DNA of 41,527 nucleotides from Ideonella livida. Its GTDB lineage: Bacteria; Pseudomonadota; Gammaproteobacteria; Burkholderiales; Burkholderiaceae_C. Position numbers and translations under genes: made by a program. The first letter of the stretch is position 1. Each line of letters opens with the position of its first letter. The notes beneath the pieces were generated by a model, which was not told the DNA's origin, did not search any database, and saw nothing but the letters and a program-made list of their open reading frames with translations. Location of the stretch: assembly GCF_010499455.1 (NCBI RefSeq), contig NZ_JAAGOH010000036.1, positions 1 through 41,527 of the forward strand, written 5' to 3'. This document shows positions 26,321 through 33,203 of this stretch, piece after piece.

Positions 26321-26768
26321 CGAATTCAAAGCGGAAGTTCAGGCGCCGGATGTTGCCTCGCCAGTCGGTGCCGGTGCTCAGGTGCATGAGGAACTGGTCC
26401 TCGAGCGTGGCGGTGGTCAGGGTGCCGGCCCAGACCAGGGCCCGCTCGCCCGAGCGCAGCACGCCGCCCTGCAGCGGCCCCTGGCTGGTCCAGCGGGCCT
26501 CCAGGGTGGAGGTCTCGTCACGGTCCAGCACCAGGTGGATGCGGCCGCTGCGGCCGATCCAGGGCCGGGTGTCCAGGCGCACCCGCACCCGCACCTGGGC
26601 CTGCATGCCGTCGGCACGCTCGCGCCACTGCATCTGCACCTGTGGCGGCATGGTGTGGGTGCCGGTGTCGTCCAGGCGGTGGGGGTTGGCCGCAGCGGGC
26701 GCCACGCCGCTTAACTGGGCGACCAGGGCCAGTGCAGCCCACCCGACCAGGCGGGGCGCGGGCTTCAT
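26310..26768 (-). CDS. Small secreted beta-rich protein of the fibre locus
   Basis: A 152-residue exported protein of unknown family with a signal peptide (about 1-27, APAAA-NP). The mature part is charged and alternates hydrophobic and polar residues, consistent with a beta-sandwich; its tail is IRRLNFRFEFDAD. No cysteines and no known motif. Its ATG overlaps the stop of the second pilin-like gene by 4 bp and its end overlaps the chaperone start by 11 bp, so translation is coupled. It may be a minor subunit or assembly factor. Confidence 0.6.
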   Translation of the reverse strand: MKPAPRLVGWAALALVAQLSGVAPAAANPHRLDDTGTHTMPPQVQMQWRERADGMQAQVRVRVRLDTRPWIGRSGRIHLVLDRDETSTLEARWTSQGPLQGGVLRSGERALVWAGTLTTATLEDQFLMHLSTGTDWRGNIRRLNFRFEFDAD

Positions 26769-27412
26769 GGGCTGCTCAGCGTGTAGGTCACGCGTCCGTT
26801 GTAGGTGCCCGCCGCCGGCAGCACGCTGTTGGCGTAGCTGAAGGTGTGGCAGTTCTCGATGTAGGTGTTGGCCGGCACCGTGGCCAGGGTGAGGGTGCCG
26901 CCGTTGAAGGTGCCCGCGGCGATGACATTGGGCACCGAGCTGCCGGGGGCCGAGACGGTCCAGCTGATCTGGCTGAAGGGCAGGGTGTCGCCCGCGGCGT
27001 TGGTCAGGCTGGCCGGCGAGGTGACGGTGAGCGTGGCGCTGGCCGGGCCGTCGCCGCCGTTGCTGCGGCGGTAGGCCGCCCCCACCAGGATCTGGGAAGC
27101 CGGGGTGGGACAGGTGGTGTAGCCGTCACCGTACAGCGTGGTGGACTGGGTGCTGTTGGTGGTCATGGCCTGGGCCGCGCCCGAGGCCAGGGCCGCCCCG
27201 GGCACCGTCACCTCCACCCGGTTGATGGTGGTGTTGGTGGCGTCGCGGGTGCCGTTGCCCACGTGCAGGAACACCCGGCGGCTGGCCGCCGCGATGTTGA
27301 GCGACCAGGCCTGCACCAGCGGCGGCGCCAGGGCCAGGCCCAGCAGCAACAGAGCCCGGGCCCCGTTCCGCGCGCGGAGGGGTCGGCTGCGGAGCGAGGA
27401 CGTCGGGCTCAT
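26765..27412 (-). CDS. Pilin-like subunit 2
   Basis: A 215-residue secreted protein with an N-terminal hydrophobic signal (about 20-36, LVQA-WS). It is related to the major subunit (27486-28073): RRVFLHVGNGT near residue 45 matches LFLAVGTGNGT, GDTLPFSQI matches GDVIPWSQI, and the end AAGTYNGRVTYTLSSP matches APGTYGTTNGRVTYTASMP. A glycine- and tyrosine-bearing last strand like this is typical of chaperone-usher pilins. It carries two cysteines in the body (about 118 and 195), absent from the major subunit. No strong ribosome-binding site is seen at the start. It overlaps the next gene by 4 bp. Confidence 0.65.
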   Translation of the reverse strand: MSPTSSLRSRPLRARNGARALLLLGLALAPPLVQAWSLNIAAASRRVFLHVGNGTRDATNTTINRVEVTVPGAALASGAAQAMTTNSTQSTTLYGDGYTTCPTPASQILVGAAYRRSNGGDGPASATLTVTSPASLTNAAGDTLPFSQISWTVSAPGSSVPNVIAAGTFNGGTLTLATVPANTYIENCHTFSYANSVLPAAGTYNGRVTYTLSSP

Positions 27413-27420
27413 GGAGGTGC

Positions 27421-27468
27421 GGGGCGCCGCGCGCCCCGTGCGGGACGGCCGGCCGGACCGGTCCGTCC
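27421..27468 (-). terminator. Two hairpins between major and minor pilin-like genes
   Basis: After the major subunit stop the transcript contains GGACGG...CCGTCC with inner CCGG/CCGG pairing (27443-27468) and then GGGGCGC-CGC-GCGCCCC, a perfect 7-bp stem (27421-27437). No U-run follows. Such a position suits partial termination or RNA processing that makes more major than minor subunit. Confidence 0.5.
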
Positions 27469-27485
27469 TGGGGCCTGCAGCCGGT

Positions 27486-28073
27486 TCAGGGCATGGAGGC
27501 GGTGTAGGTCACGCGGCCGTTGGTGGTGCCGTAGGTGCCGGGCGCGACGATGTTGTCGTTCTCGTACACGAAGGACCAGTTGGCCGTACGGTCGGTGATC
27601 TTGCCAGCATTCAGGGTCACGTTGCTGCTGGTGCCGGGGCCGGACAGGGGCAGCGCAGGGGTCGGCAGGGTGCCGGCATCGCTGCTGGGGGTGATCTGCG
27701 ACCAGGGGATCACGTCGCCATCGGCGGTGGTCAGGGCGCCGGAGGTGGTCGCGGTCAGCGCCACCTGGCCGTTGTTGCCGCGCACCCGCACGGCCACCGA
27801 CTGCGCCGCGGAGGCGGTGCCGTTGCCGACGTCGGCGGCGGCGGCGCTGTAGTCGAAGGTCAGGGTGTCAATGGTCGAGTTGCTGGCGATGGGGGTGCCG
27901 TTGCCGGTGCCCACGGCCAGGAACAGCACGCGCGGGATGATGACGCGGAAGTCCAGGCGGGCCACGGCGGTGCCGGAGCCCACGATGAGCTGCGACTCGG
28001 CCGAGGCGGTCATGGGCAGGGACAGGGCCAGCGTGGCCGCGGCGGCGGTGATCAGCAGTGATTTCTTCATCAT
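27486..28073 (-). CDS. Pilin-like major subunit
   Basis: A 195-residue exported protein: signal peptide at 1-25 (MMKKSLL..., ASA-ES). The mature protein has no cysteine and is rich in T, S, A, V and G. It starts with GTAVARLDFRVIIPRV and ends APGTYGTTNGRVTYTASMP, where alternating residues and a late tyrosine look like the chaperone-binding last strand of a pilin. ATG at 28073 has GAGGAG 8 bp upstream, the strongest ribosome-binding site in the locus, which fits a high-level structural subunit. It is the first gene and has a dyad-rich upstream region. I do not recognise a named family; the pilin role is inferred from the strand pattern and the chaperone downstream. Confidence 0.65.
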   Translation of the reverse strand: MMKKSLLITAAAATLALSLPMTASAESQLIVGSGTAVARLDFRVIIPRVLFLAVGTGNGTPIASNSTIDTLTFDYSAAAADVGNGTASAAQSVAVRVRGNNGQVALTATTSGALTTADGDVIPWSQITPSSDAGTLPTPALPLSGPGTSSNVTLNAGKITDRTANWSFVYENDNIVAPGTYGTTNGRVTYTASMP

Positions 28074-28143
28074 GGTGACGACTCCTCAAAGGTGACGAAG
28101 ACAAGGTGCGGACGCTGTGGTTGAGCAACGGCCATGAAACACA

Positions 28144-28191
28144 GTGTAAGCATTTCTTACACACCTCAACAATCGACGTCCACGCGTCGAT
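28144..28191. promoter_or_regulatory. Two dyads upstream of the pilin-like operon
   Basis: GTGTAAG-CATTT-CTTACAC (28144-28162) is a perfect 7-bp inverted repeat in an AT-richer stretch. ATCGACG-N6-CGTCGAT (28172-28191) is a second perfect 7-bp repeat 9 bp further from the gene. They lie 71-118 bp upstream of the major pilin start, between it and the leuA promoter, and may be operators for the fibre locus. The regulators are unknown. Confidence 0.5.
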
Positions 28192-28239
28192 AAGTCTCCA
28201 CAGTAGGGGTAGGCGGCACAAACCGTGAAATATCACCGG

Positions 28240-28269
28240 TTGACGGCCCGTGCGCCGTCCCGCTACATT
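28240..28269 (+). promoter_or_regulatory. Predicted leuA promoter
   Basis: TTGACG (28240-28245) and TACATT (28264-28269) are separated by 18 bp, a good sigma-70 match. The expected start near 28276 lies only about 2 bp before the ATG of the leader peptide, so the leader would be translated from a nearly leaderless message. Confidence 0.6.
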
Positions 28270-28277
28270 CGCTCCCC

Positions 28278-28352
28278 ATGCCTTCGCGCCACGCCTTCCT
28301 GCTAGACCTAGCCCTCACCCTGGGCCGGGATCTGCACGTGCGCGCCCTCTGA
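28278..28352 (+). CDS. leuL: Leucine-rich leader peptide upstream of leuA
   Basis: A 24-codon ORF ending TGA. Leucine is at positions 8, 9, 11, 13, 15, 19 and 24 (7 of 24), including two rare CTA codons at 9 and 11 in this GC-rich genome. It starts about 210 bp before the leuA start codon. Ribosome stalling at the Leu codons when charged tRNA-Leu is scarce would be the sensor of an attenuator. There is no Shine-Dalgarno sequence; the ATG is almost at the predicted RNA start. Confidence 0.7.
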   Translation: MPSRHAFLLDLALTLGRDLHVRAL

Positions 28353-28378
28353 CCCCCACCTTCTCGGCGGGTCTCTTC

Positions 28379-28429
28379 CACTCCCCCTGATCCCGGCTCC
28401 ACACCGCAGGCCACTGCGGCAGGGGAGTG
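28379..28429 (+). promoter_or_regulatory. Attenuator-type RNA structure of leuA
   Basis: CACTCCCC (28379-28386) pairs perfectly with GGGGAGTG (28422-28429). Inside it CCGCAG-GCCA-CTGCGG (28404-28419) forms a 6-bp hairpin. A further hairpin GACCC/GGGTC begins at the leader stop (28351-28373), and another (GCCCGC-TGTCC-GCGGGC) precedes leuA. These allow alternative pairings dependent on ribosome position, but there is no clear U-tract, so control may be by Rho or translation. Which stem is the terminator is not resolved. Confidence 0.5.
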
Positions 28430-28559
28430 ACGCGCTTGGCATCGCCAGGCACGGGTTGCGCACGGTCCCCTCCCCCTTCATCGCACCCGCACGGCCTGGG
28501 CCTTGACCGCCGGCCGGCGGGGCGCCCGCTGTCCGCGGGCAGACCGTGAGCCGACGACC

Positions 28560-30263
28560 ATGATGCTGCGTGACCCCAGCCCCAAGTACCGCCCTTTCCC
28601 CGCCGTGGACCTGCCCGACCGGCAGTGGCCCGGCCGCCAGATCCGGCAAGCGCCGGTGTGGATGTCCACCGACCTGCGAGACGGCAACCAGGCCCTGTTC
28701 GAGCCCATGAACGGCGAGCGCAAGCTGCGCCTGTGGCAGTTGCTGGTGAGCACCGGCTTCAAGGAGATCGAGGCCGGCTTTCCCGCCGCCTCGCAGATCG
28801 ACTTTGACTTTGTGCGCGGCCTCATCGAGCAGGGCCACATCCCGGCAGACGTGACGCCCATGGTCATGACACAGGCCCGCGAGGACCTGATCGAGCGCAC
28901 CGTGCTGAGCCTGCGCGGCGCCCGCCGCGCCATCGTGCACCTCTACAACGCCACCGCACCGGCCTGGCGCGAGCTGGTGTTCCGCCTCTCGGTGGACGAG
29001 GTCATGGCGCTGATCGAGCGCCAGGTGGGCCACCTGCGGCGCCTGACCGACGCCCAGCCCGAAACCGAGTGGGTGCTGCAGTACTCGCCCGAGACCTTCT
29101 GCATGACCGAGCTGCCCGTCTCGCTGCGGGCCTGCGAGACCGCCATGCGCGCCTGGGGCGTGGGCCCGGGCCGTCCCATCATCCTCAACCTGCCCACCAC
29201 GGTGGAGGTGAGCACGCCCAACGTGTTTGCCGACCAGGTGGAGTGGATGCACCGCCACCTGCCACAGCGTGAGCACATCATCCTCTCGGTGCACCCCCAC
29301 AACGACCGCGGGACGGGCGTGGCCTGCGCCGAGCTGGCCCAGATGGCCGGCGCCGACCGGGTGGAGGGCTGCCTGTTCGGCAATGGCGAGCGCAGCGGCA
29401 ACGTGGACCTGGTGACGCTGGCGCTCAACCTCTACACCCAGGGCGTGTCGCCACGGCTGGACTTCTCGGACCTGGCCGGCGCCGCGCGGGTGGTGGAGGC
29501 CTGCACCGGCATCCCCCTGCACCCGCGCCACCCCTACGCCGGCGACCTGGTGCACACCGCCTTCTCCGGCTCGCACCAAGACGCCATCAAGAAGGGCCTG
29601 ACCGCCCAGCAGGACGGCACGCCCTGGCGCGTGCCCTACCTGCCCATCGACCCGCAGGACATCGGCCGCAGCTTCGACAGCGTCATCCGCGTCAACAGCC
29701 AGTCGGGCAAGGGCGGGATCGCCTACCTGATGGAGCGGCACTTCGGCCTGGTCATGCCCCGGCGCCTGCAGGTGGAGTTCAGCGCCGTGGTGCAGCGCCA
29801 CGCCGACGCCAGCGAGGCCGAGATCGACGTGGACACGCTCTGGCGCCTGTTTGCCCAGGCTTACCTGGGTGCGGCCGACACCGCCCAAGCCCTGCCCCAA
29901 CCGCCACAACTGCACCGCAGCGCCAGCGGGACGCAGATCACGCTGCCCCTGCCCGGTGCCACCGTGCTGCACGGCCACGGCAACGGCCCGGTGGAGGCCG
30001 CCGTGAACGCCCTGGGCGGGCGCCTGCGCATCGACCACTTTGAGGAGCACGCCGCGCGCGGCGGCGCCGACGCCCCGGCCTGGGCCATCGTCGAGGCCAC
30101 CGACCCGCTCACCCGCCGCACCAGCTTTGGCGTGGGGCGCCATGCCGACATCGGCCTGGCTGGCGCCCTGGCGGTGCTGAGCGCCGCCCAACGCCTGCAG
30201 TTGCTGCCAGCGGACACCACGCACCGCGACGTCCAGCCGGCAGCCGAGCTGGCCACGGTGTGA
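28560..30263 (+). CDS. leuA: 2-isopropylmalate synthase, LeuA type 2
   Basis: Condenses acetyl-CoA with 2-oxoisovalerate, the first step of leucine synthesis. The 567-residue length and N-terminus (PSPKYRPFPAVDLPDRQWP) identify the type-2 form found in many beta-proteobacteria and actinobacteria. The HMGL-like TIM barrel has STDLRDGNQ (about 37-45) and the SVHPHNDRGTG metal-binding motif (about 243-253), then GNGERSGN. The C-terminal LeuA dimer/regulatory domain (about 430-560) gives leucine feedback. Starts are ATG-ATG at 28560/28563 with only a weak GTGAG upstream. Expression is likely governed by the upstream leader peptide. Confidence 0.95.
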   Translation: MMLRDPSPKYRPFPAVDLPDRQWPGRQIRQAPVWMSTDLRDGNQALFEPMNGERKLRLWQLLVSTGFKEIEAGFPAASQIDFDFVRGLIEQGHIPADVTPMVMTQAREDLIERTVLSLRGARRAIVHLYNATAPAWRELVFRLSVDEVMALIERQVGHLRRLTDAQPETEWVLQYSPETFCMTELPVSLRACETAMRAWGVGPGRPIILNLPTTVEVSTPNVFADQVEWMHRHLPQREHIILSVHPHNDRGTGVACAELAQMAGADRVEGCLFGNGERSGNVDLVTLALNLYTQGVSPRLDFSDLAGAARVVEACTGIPLHPRHPYAGDLVHTAFSGSHQDAIKKGLTAQQDGTPWRVPYLPIDPQDIGRSFDSVIRVNSQSGKGGIAYLMERHFGLVMPRRLQVEFSAVVQRHADASEAEIDVDTLWRLFAQAYLGAADTAQALPQPPQLHRSASGTQITLPLPGATVLHGHGNGPVEAAVNALGGRLRIDHFEEHAARGGADAPAWAIVEATDPLTRRTSFGVGRHADIGLAGALAVLSAAQRLQLLPADTTHRDVQPAAELATV

Positions 30264-30596
30264 CCGAACCGCATCCCTGCACCCTGACCCCCAAGCCGCG
30301 CTGCGCCACCGCCAGCGCCGGCTGACGGGGAGCGGCGGCGCCACCCGCGCCCCACCCTCCCCGCACCCACCCCGCGCCACCATGCGGGGCTTCCTGGGGC
30401 TTGACCCTGCGGCCGGCGGGCCGCCACCACCCGTGGCGGCCCGCCAGAGGGCGTCTTTTCGGCGCTTTGACCACGCTGGCCTGAACTAGGCTGGCCCGGT
30501 CCCTCGGTAAGCCCGCGGCCCGGCCGGCGCAAGACCTGCGCCGCCTGCCGGTCCCGGCGCCGCCACGTCAACGCCCCAACCCCAACCCGCACGCCC
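30264..30596. other. Intergenic region without a gene
   Basis: No supported ORF is seen between leuA and the BPH-like gene. The notable element is the 13-bp hairpin at 30415-30445; the rest is GC-rich with no clear promoter motif for the downstream gene. Confidence 0.6.
30415..30445 (+). terminator. Strong hairpin between leuA and the BPH-like gene
   Basis: GGCGGGCCGCCAC and GTGGCGGCCCGCC form a perfect 13-bp stem with a CACCC loop, about 150 bp after leuA. TCTTTT follows after 8 bases. It may terminate leuA transcription despite the weak U-run. Confidence 0.5.
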
Positions 30597-31217
30597 ATGT
30601 CCACCGTCCTGGCCGTCGCCACCCCTCAAGCCATCGTCATCGGCTCGGAGACCCTGCTCATGCAGGGCGAAACCCGCCTGGGCCACGCCTATGGCGACAA
30701 CCCCAAGCTCTACACCGTGGGCCACAGCTGCATCGGCCTGACCGGCACGGTGGCGCACTACAGCGCCTTGATCCTGGCGCTGAGAAGCCTGGGCGAAGAC
30801 TGCCGCCTGGGCAGCGTGGAGCAGGTGTTCGAGACCTTCAACCGGGTCCACCGCAAGCTCAAGGACGAGTTCTTCCTCAACCCCAAGAAGCAGCCCGACG
30901 ACGCCTACGAGGCCAACCACATCTCGGCCCTGGTGGCCAATGGCAGCGGCCTTTACGGGGTGTATGCCCACCGCGAGGTGCTGCGCTTTGACCGCTTCTG
31001 GGCCAACGGCACCGGCCGGCCCTATGCCCTGGGCGCCATGCACTGCGCCTGGAACGCCGCGCAGGACAGCGGCGCGGCTCCCGACGCCCTGGCCATCGCA
31101 CGGCAGGGCCTGGGCGCGGCCATGGAATTTGACCGCGCCAGCGGCGGCGCCATGCGCCTGTACCGATTCATGCCCGGGTCGGATGCCGGGCCGGAGTGCC
31201 TGACGCCGCCGACCTGA
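30597..31217 (+). CDS. BPH-like proteasome-fold Ntn hydrolase
   Basis: A 206-residue protein resembling the beta-proteobacterial proteasome homologue (BPH), related to HslV and proteasome beta subunits. After removal of Met the chain starts Ser1-Thr2 (STVLAVATPQAIVIGSE), corresponding to HslV TTIVSV with its nucleophilic Thr1. The Asp17 position is Glu17 (GSETLL), and K36 (NPKLYTV) is close to the catalytic Lys33. VGHSCIGLTGTVAHYSAL matches the strand-helix turn (VIAGFAGGTADAFTL in HslV). Ser as nucleophile is an oddity to check. Self-assembly into rings without an ATPase partner is known for BPH; its substrate is unknown. No HslU-like gene is adjacent. Confidence 0.75.
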   Translation: MSTVLAVATPQAIVIGSETLLMQGETRLGHAYGDNPKLYTVGHSCIGLTGTVAHYSALILALRSLGEDCRLGSVEQVFETFNRVHRKLKDEFFLNPKKQPDDAYEANHISALVANGSGLYGVYAHREVLRFDRFWANGTGRPYALGAMHCAWNAAQDSGAAPDALAIARQGLGAAMEFDRASGGAMRLYRFMPGSDAGPECLTPPT

Positions 31218-31224
31218 AGACGCC

Positions 31225-31241
31225 AGGCGCCAACGGCGCCT
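31225..31241. terminator. Hairpin between convergent genes, possible shared terminator
   Basis: AGGCGCC-AAC-GGCGCCT is a perfect 7-bp stem in the 22-bp gap between the two convergent genes, overlapping the last bases of the minus-strand gene. It has no U-tract but is well placed to end transcription from both sides. Confidence 0.5.
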
Positions 31242-31878
31242 ACTCCACCTCGCCGTACACCGCCTGCGGCTGGCCCAACAGCAGGGCCGACATGGGGTCG
31301 CCCCAGCCGAAGTGCCACCACTCCTCGGGGTAGTTGGCAAAACCCTGGGCCATCATGGCCTGCAACAGCAGGTGGCGGCGGGCACGGCATGCGGGCGGCA
31401 CGTCCAGGCTCAGCGTCGCCGAGCGGGCCGTGAAGTCGTCAAACGCGGTGCCCATGTCCAGCGCCTGGCCCTGCGCATCCGCCAGGGTCAGGTCCACCGC
31501 GCCACCGGTCAGGTGCGGCAGCACGCGGCGGCCCGGCCGGTCGGGCGGCGTCACATAACGCGCCGCCTGGGCATGCAAGCCGGGCTCGTCCCACTCGGGG
31601 TGCGCCTGGCGCAGCGCGTCCAGATGACGGGTGTACAGCGCCTGCTGCACCGCCCGCGGGCGGTGGCCGTCCAGCACCAGCAACTGCAGGCCCTGGGGCC
31701 GCAAAGCCGCCTGCACCGCCTGCAGCCGGCGCAGCACGCCGCTGCGCAGACGCAGCACCGGGTCGGCACTCAAGCCCATCGCAAAGTAGGCCGGCGCGCC
31801 GGCCAGGCCGGCCTCGGCCACGGACAGCAGGGGTTCGCCGCAATCGGCGATGGGGATGTGTTCCCAGTTCAAGGACAT
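31240..31878 (-). CDS. D-alanyl-D-alanine dipeptidase, VanX/DdpX type
   Basis: Zinc dipeptidase of peptidase family M15D, 212 residues (VanX is 202). The zinc ligands are H122 (PHLTGGAVD), D129 and H189 (EEWWHFGWGD), the catalytic base is E186, and R73 (GHRP) matches Arg71 of VanX. VanX-type enzymes cleave D-Ala-D-Ala; outside vancomycin resistance they serve in peptidoglycan turnover (DdpX, PcgL). No vanHA genes are present, so recycling is the likelier role. ATG at 31878 begins the conserved part; an upstream TTG is less likely. No signal peptide is visible. Confidence 0.85.
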   Translation of the reverse strand: MSLNWEHIPIADCGEPLLSVAEAGLAGAPAYFAMGLSADPVLRLRSGVLRRLQAVQAALRPQGLQLLVLDGHRPRAVQQALYTRHLDALRQAHPEWDEPGLHAQAARYVTPPDRPGRRVLPHLTGGAVDLTLADAQGQALDMGTAFDDFTARSATLSLDVPPACRARRHLLLQAMMAQGFANYPEEWWHFGWGDPMSALLLGQPQAVYGEVE

Positions 31879-31992
31879 GAGCGGTGACGGCAAGAGGGGC
31901 GGTGGGCCGGCAGGTGGCCACGGCGGCGGCCAAGTCGGTGGCCTAACATCAGGCCGCCCACCTTACACCCCTGCGTCACCCCAAGGCCCGCC

Positions 31993-32820
31993 GTGTTCTT
32001 CATTCTTGGCACACCCCGCTCCGGCACCACGCTGCTGGCCCAATGTCTCAACGCCCACTCCCAGCTGGCGGTGCCCAACGAGACCGACTTCATCATCCCC
32101 ATGGCCTTTGTGCTGGACCGGGTGAAGGACCCGGCAGTGGGCCGACCGATGGTGGCGGACCTGATCTGCCACTCGGCACAGTACCGCGCCAGCCTGGCCG
32201 ACTACCTCACCCACGAGGAGGTCCGGGCGCTGGTGGCGGAGACGCCTTACCAGGCCTGGGCGCTGCTGCAGGCCATCTATGGCGCGGTGGCCCGACGGGC
32301 GGGCAAGGTGCTGGCGGGCGACAAGTCGCCCAACGACCTGAACTTCCTGCGCATGCTGGTCAAGGTGGGCGGCCTGCCGGCGCAGGCCAAGGTGATCCAC
32401 CTCGTGCGAGACATCCGCAACGTGATGGTGTCGCTGCGCGCCTGGCAGGGCCCCAGCGACCAGGACGACTACTTCGCCCGCTACTGGTGCAGCCACAACC
32501 TGTACGTCAAGGCACTGCGCGAGCGCCAGCCCGACACCTACCACCTGGTGCGCTACGAGGACATGGTGCAGGACCCGGCGGGCACCTTCAGCGCGGTCTG
32601 CGCCTTTCTGGGCCACACCCTGGAAGAGGGCATGCTGCTGCCGGAGCACCGGCACCCGCGCTACCGCAAGGCCCGTCACCACCAGAAGCTCTATGAGCCC
32701 ATCTCGGCCGACCGGCTGGACGCCTGGCGCACCGAGCTGCCAGAAGGCCTGGCCGCCCACTACGAGCGCCAGGCGCGCGAAGGGCTGGAGGCCTTCGGCT
32801 ATCCCCTGTCGGGGGGCTGA
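31993..32820 (+). CDS. PAPS-dependent sulfotransferase family protein
   Basis: A 275-residue protein of the Sulfotransfer fold. The 5'-phosphosulfate loop is GTPRSGTTLL (6-15), and the 3'-phosphate strand is LVRDIRNVMVSL (R139 and S147). Both sit at the spacing expected for PAPS binding. The start is GTG at 31993 with AAGG 7 bp upstream, because the P-loop must begin within the first 10 residues. It is divergent from the dipeptidase gene with a 114-bp gap. The acceptor cannot be told; cell-surface sugar or lipid sulfation and transfer to small phenols are both possible. Confidence 0.85.
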   Translation: MFFILGTPRSGTTLLAQCLNAHSQLAVPNETDFIIPMAFVLDRVKDPAVGRPMVADLICHSAQYRASLADYLTHEEVRALVAETPYQAWALLQAIYGAVARRAGKVLAGDKSPNDLNFLRMLVKVGGLPAQAKVIHLVRDIRNVMVSLRAWQGPSDQDDYFARYWCSHNLYVKALRERQPDTYHLVRYEDMVQDPAGTFSAVCAFLGHTLEEGMLLPEHRHPRYRKARHHQKLYEPISADRLDAWRTELPEGLAAHYERQAREGLEAFGYPLSGG

Positions 32821-32855
32821 GGCGGGCGGGCGGGGCTGAAGGCGGGCGAGGCCGC

Positions 32856-33203
32856 TCAGGCCTTCTTGATGTACTCGCTCTTGAGCTGCATGGGGCCAAA
32901 GCCGTCGATCTTGCAGTCGATGTCGTGGTCGCCGTCGATCAGGCGGATGTTCTTGACCTTGGTGCCCACCTTGACCACGGCCGAGGAGCCCTTGATCTTC
33001 AGGTCCTTGATGACGGTGACGCTGTCGCCGTCTTGCAGCACGTTGCCATGGGCGTCCTTCCAGACGCGCGCGGCTTCAGCGGCGTCGGCCGGGGCGCCGG
33101 CGCTCCATTCATGGCCGCAGGAGGGGCAGACGAGCTGGGTGCCGTCTTCGTAGGTGTAGTCGGCCTGGCAAACGGGGCACGGGGGCAAGGTGGGTGCAGT
33201 CAT
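32856..33203 (-). CDS. PhnA/YjdM-like zinc-ribbon protein
   Basis: A 115-residue protein with an N-terminal zinc ribbon (C9-x2-C12 and C26-x2-C29) followed by a PhnA-type beta domain ([17 protein letters not shown]..., ending LKSEYIKKA). The PhnA label is historical; the gene is not part of the phosphonate pathway proper and the exact function is unsettled. ATG at 33203 overlaps the MocR stop by 4 bp, so the two are co-transcribed and translationally coupled. Confidence 0.88.
   Translation of the reverse strand: MTAPTLPPCPVCQADYTYEDGTQLVCPSCGHEWSAGAPADAAEAARVWKDAHGNVLQDGDSVTVIKDLKIKGSSAVVKVGTKVKNIRLIDGDHDIDCKIDGFGPMQLKSEYIKKA

Noticed and set aside
28308-30383. Long minus-strand ORF (691 codons) opposite leuA
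   Set aside because: Antisense shadow of leuA; His/Gly/Val-rich with no domain, and leuA motifs are unambiguous.
31240-31878. Vancomycin resistance by the VanX-like gene
   Set aside because: No vanH, vanA or vanRS nearby and the organism looks Gram-negative; peptidoglycan recycling is the simpler reading.
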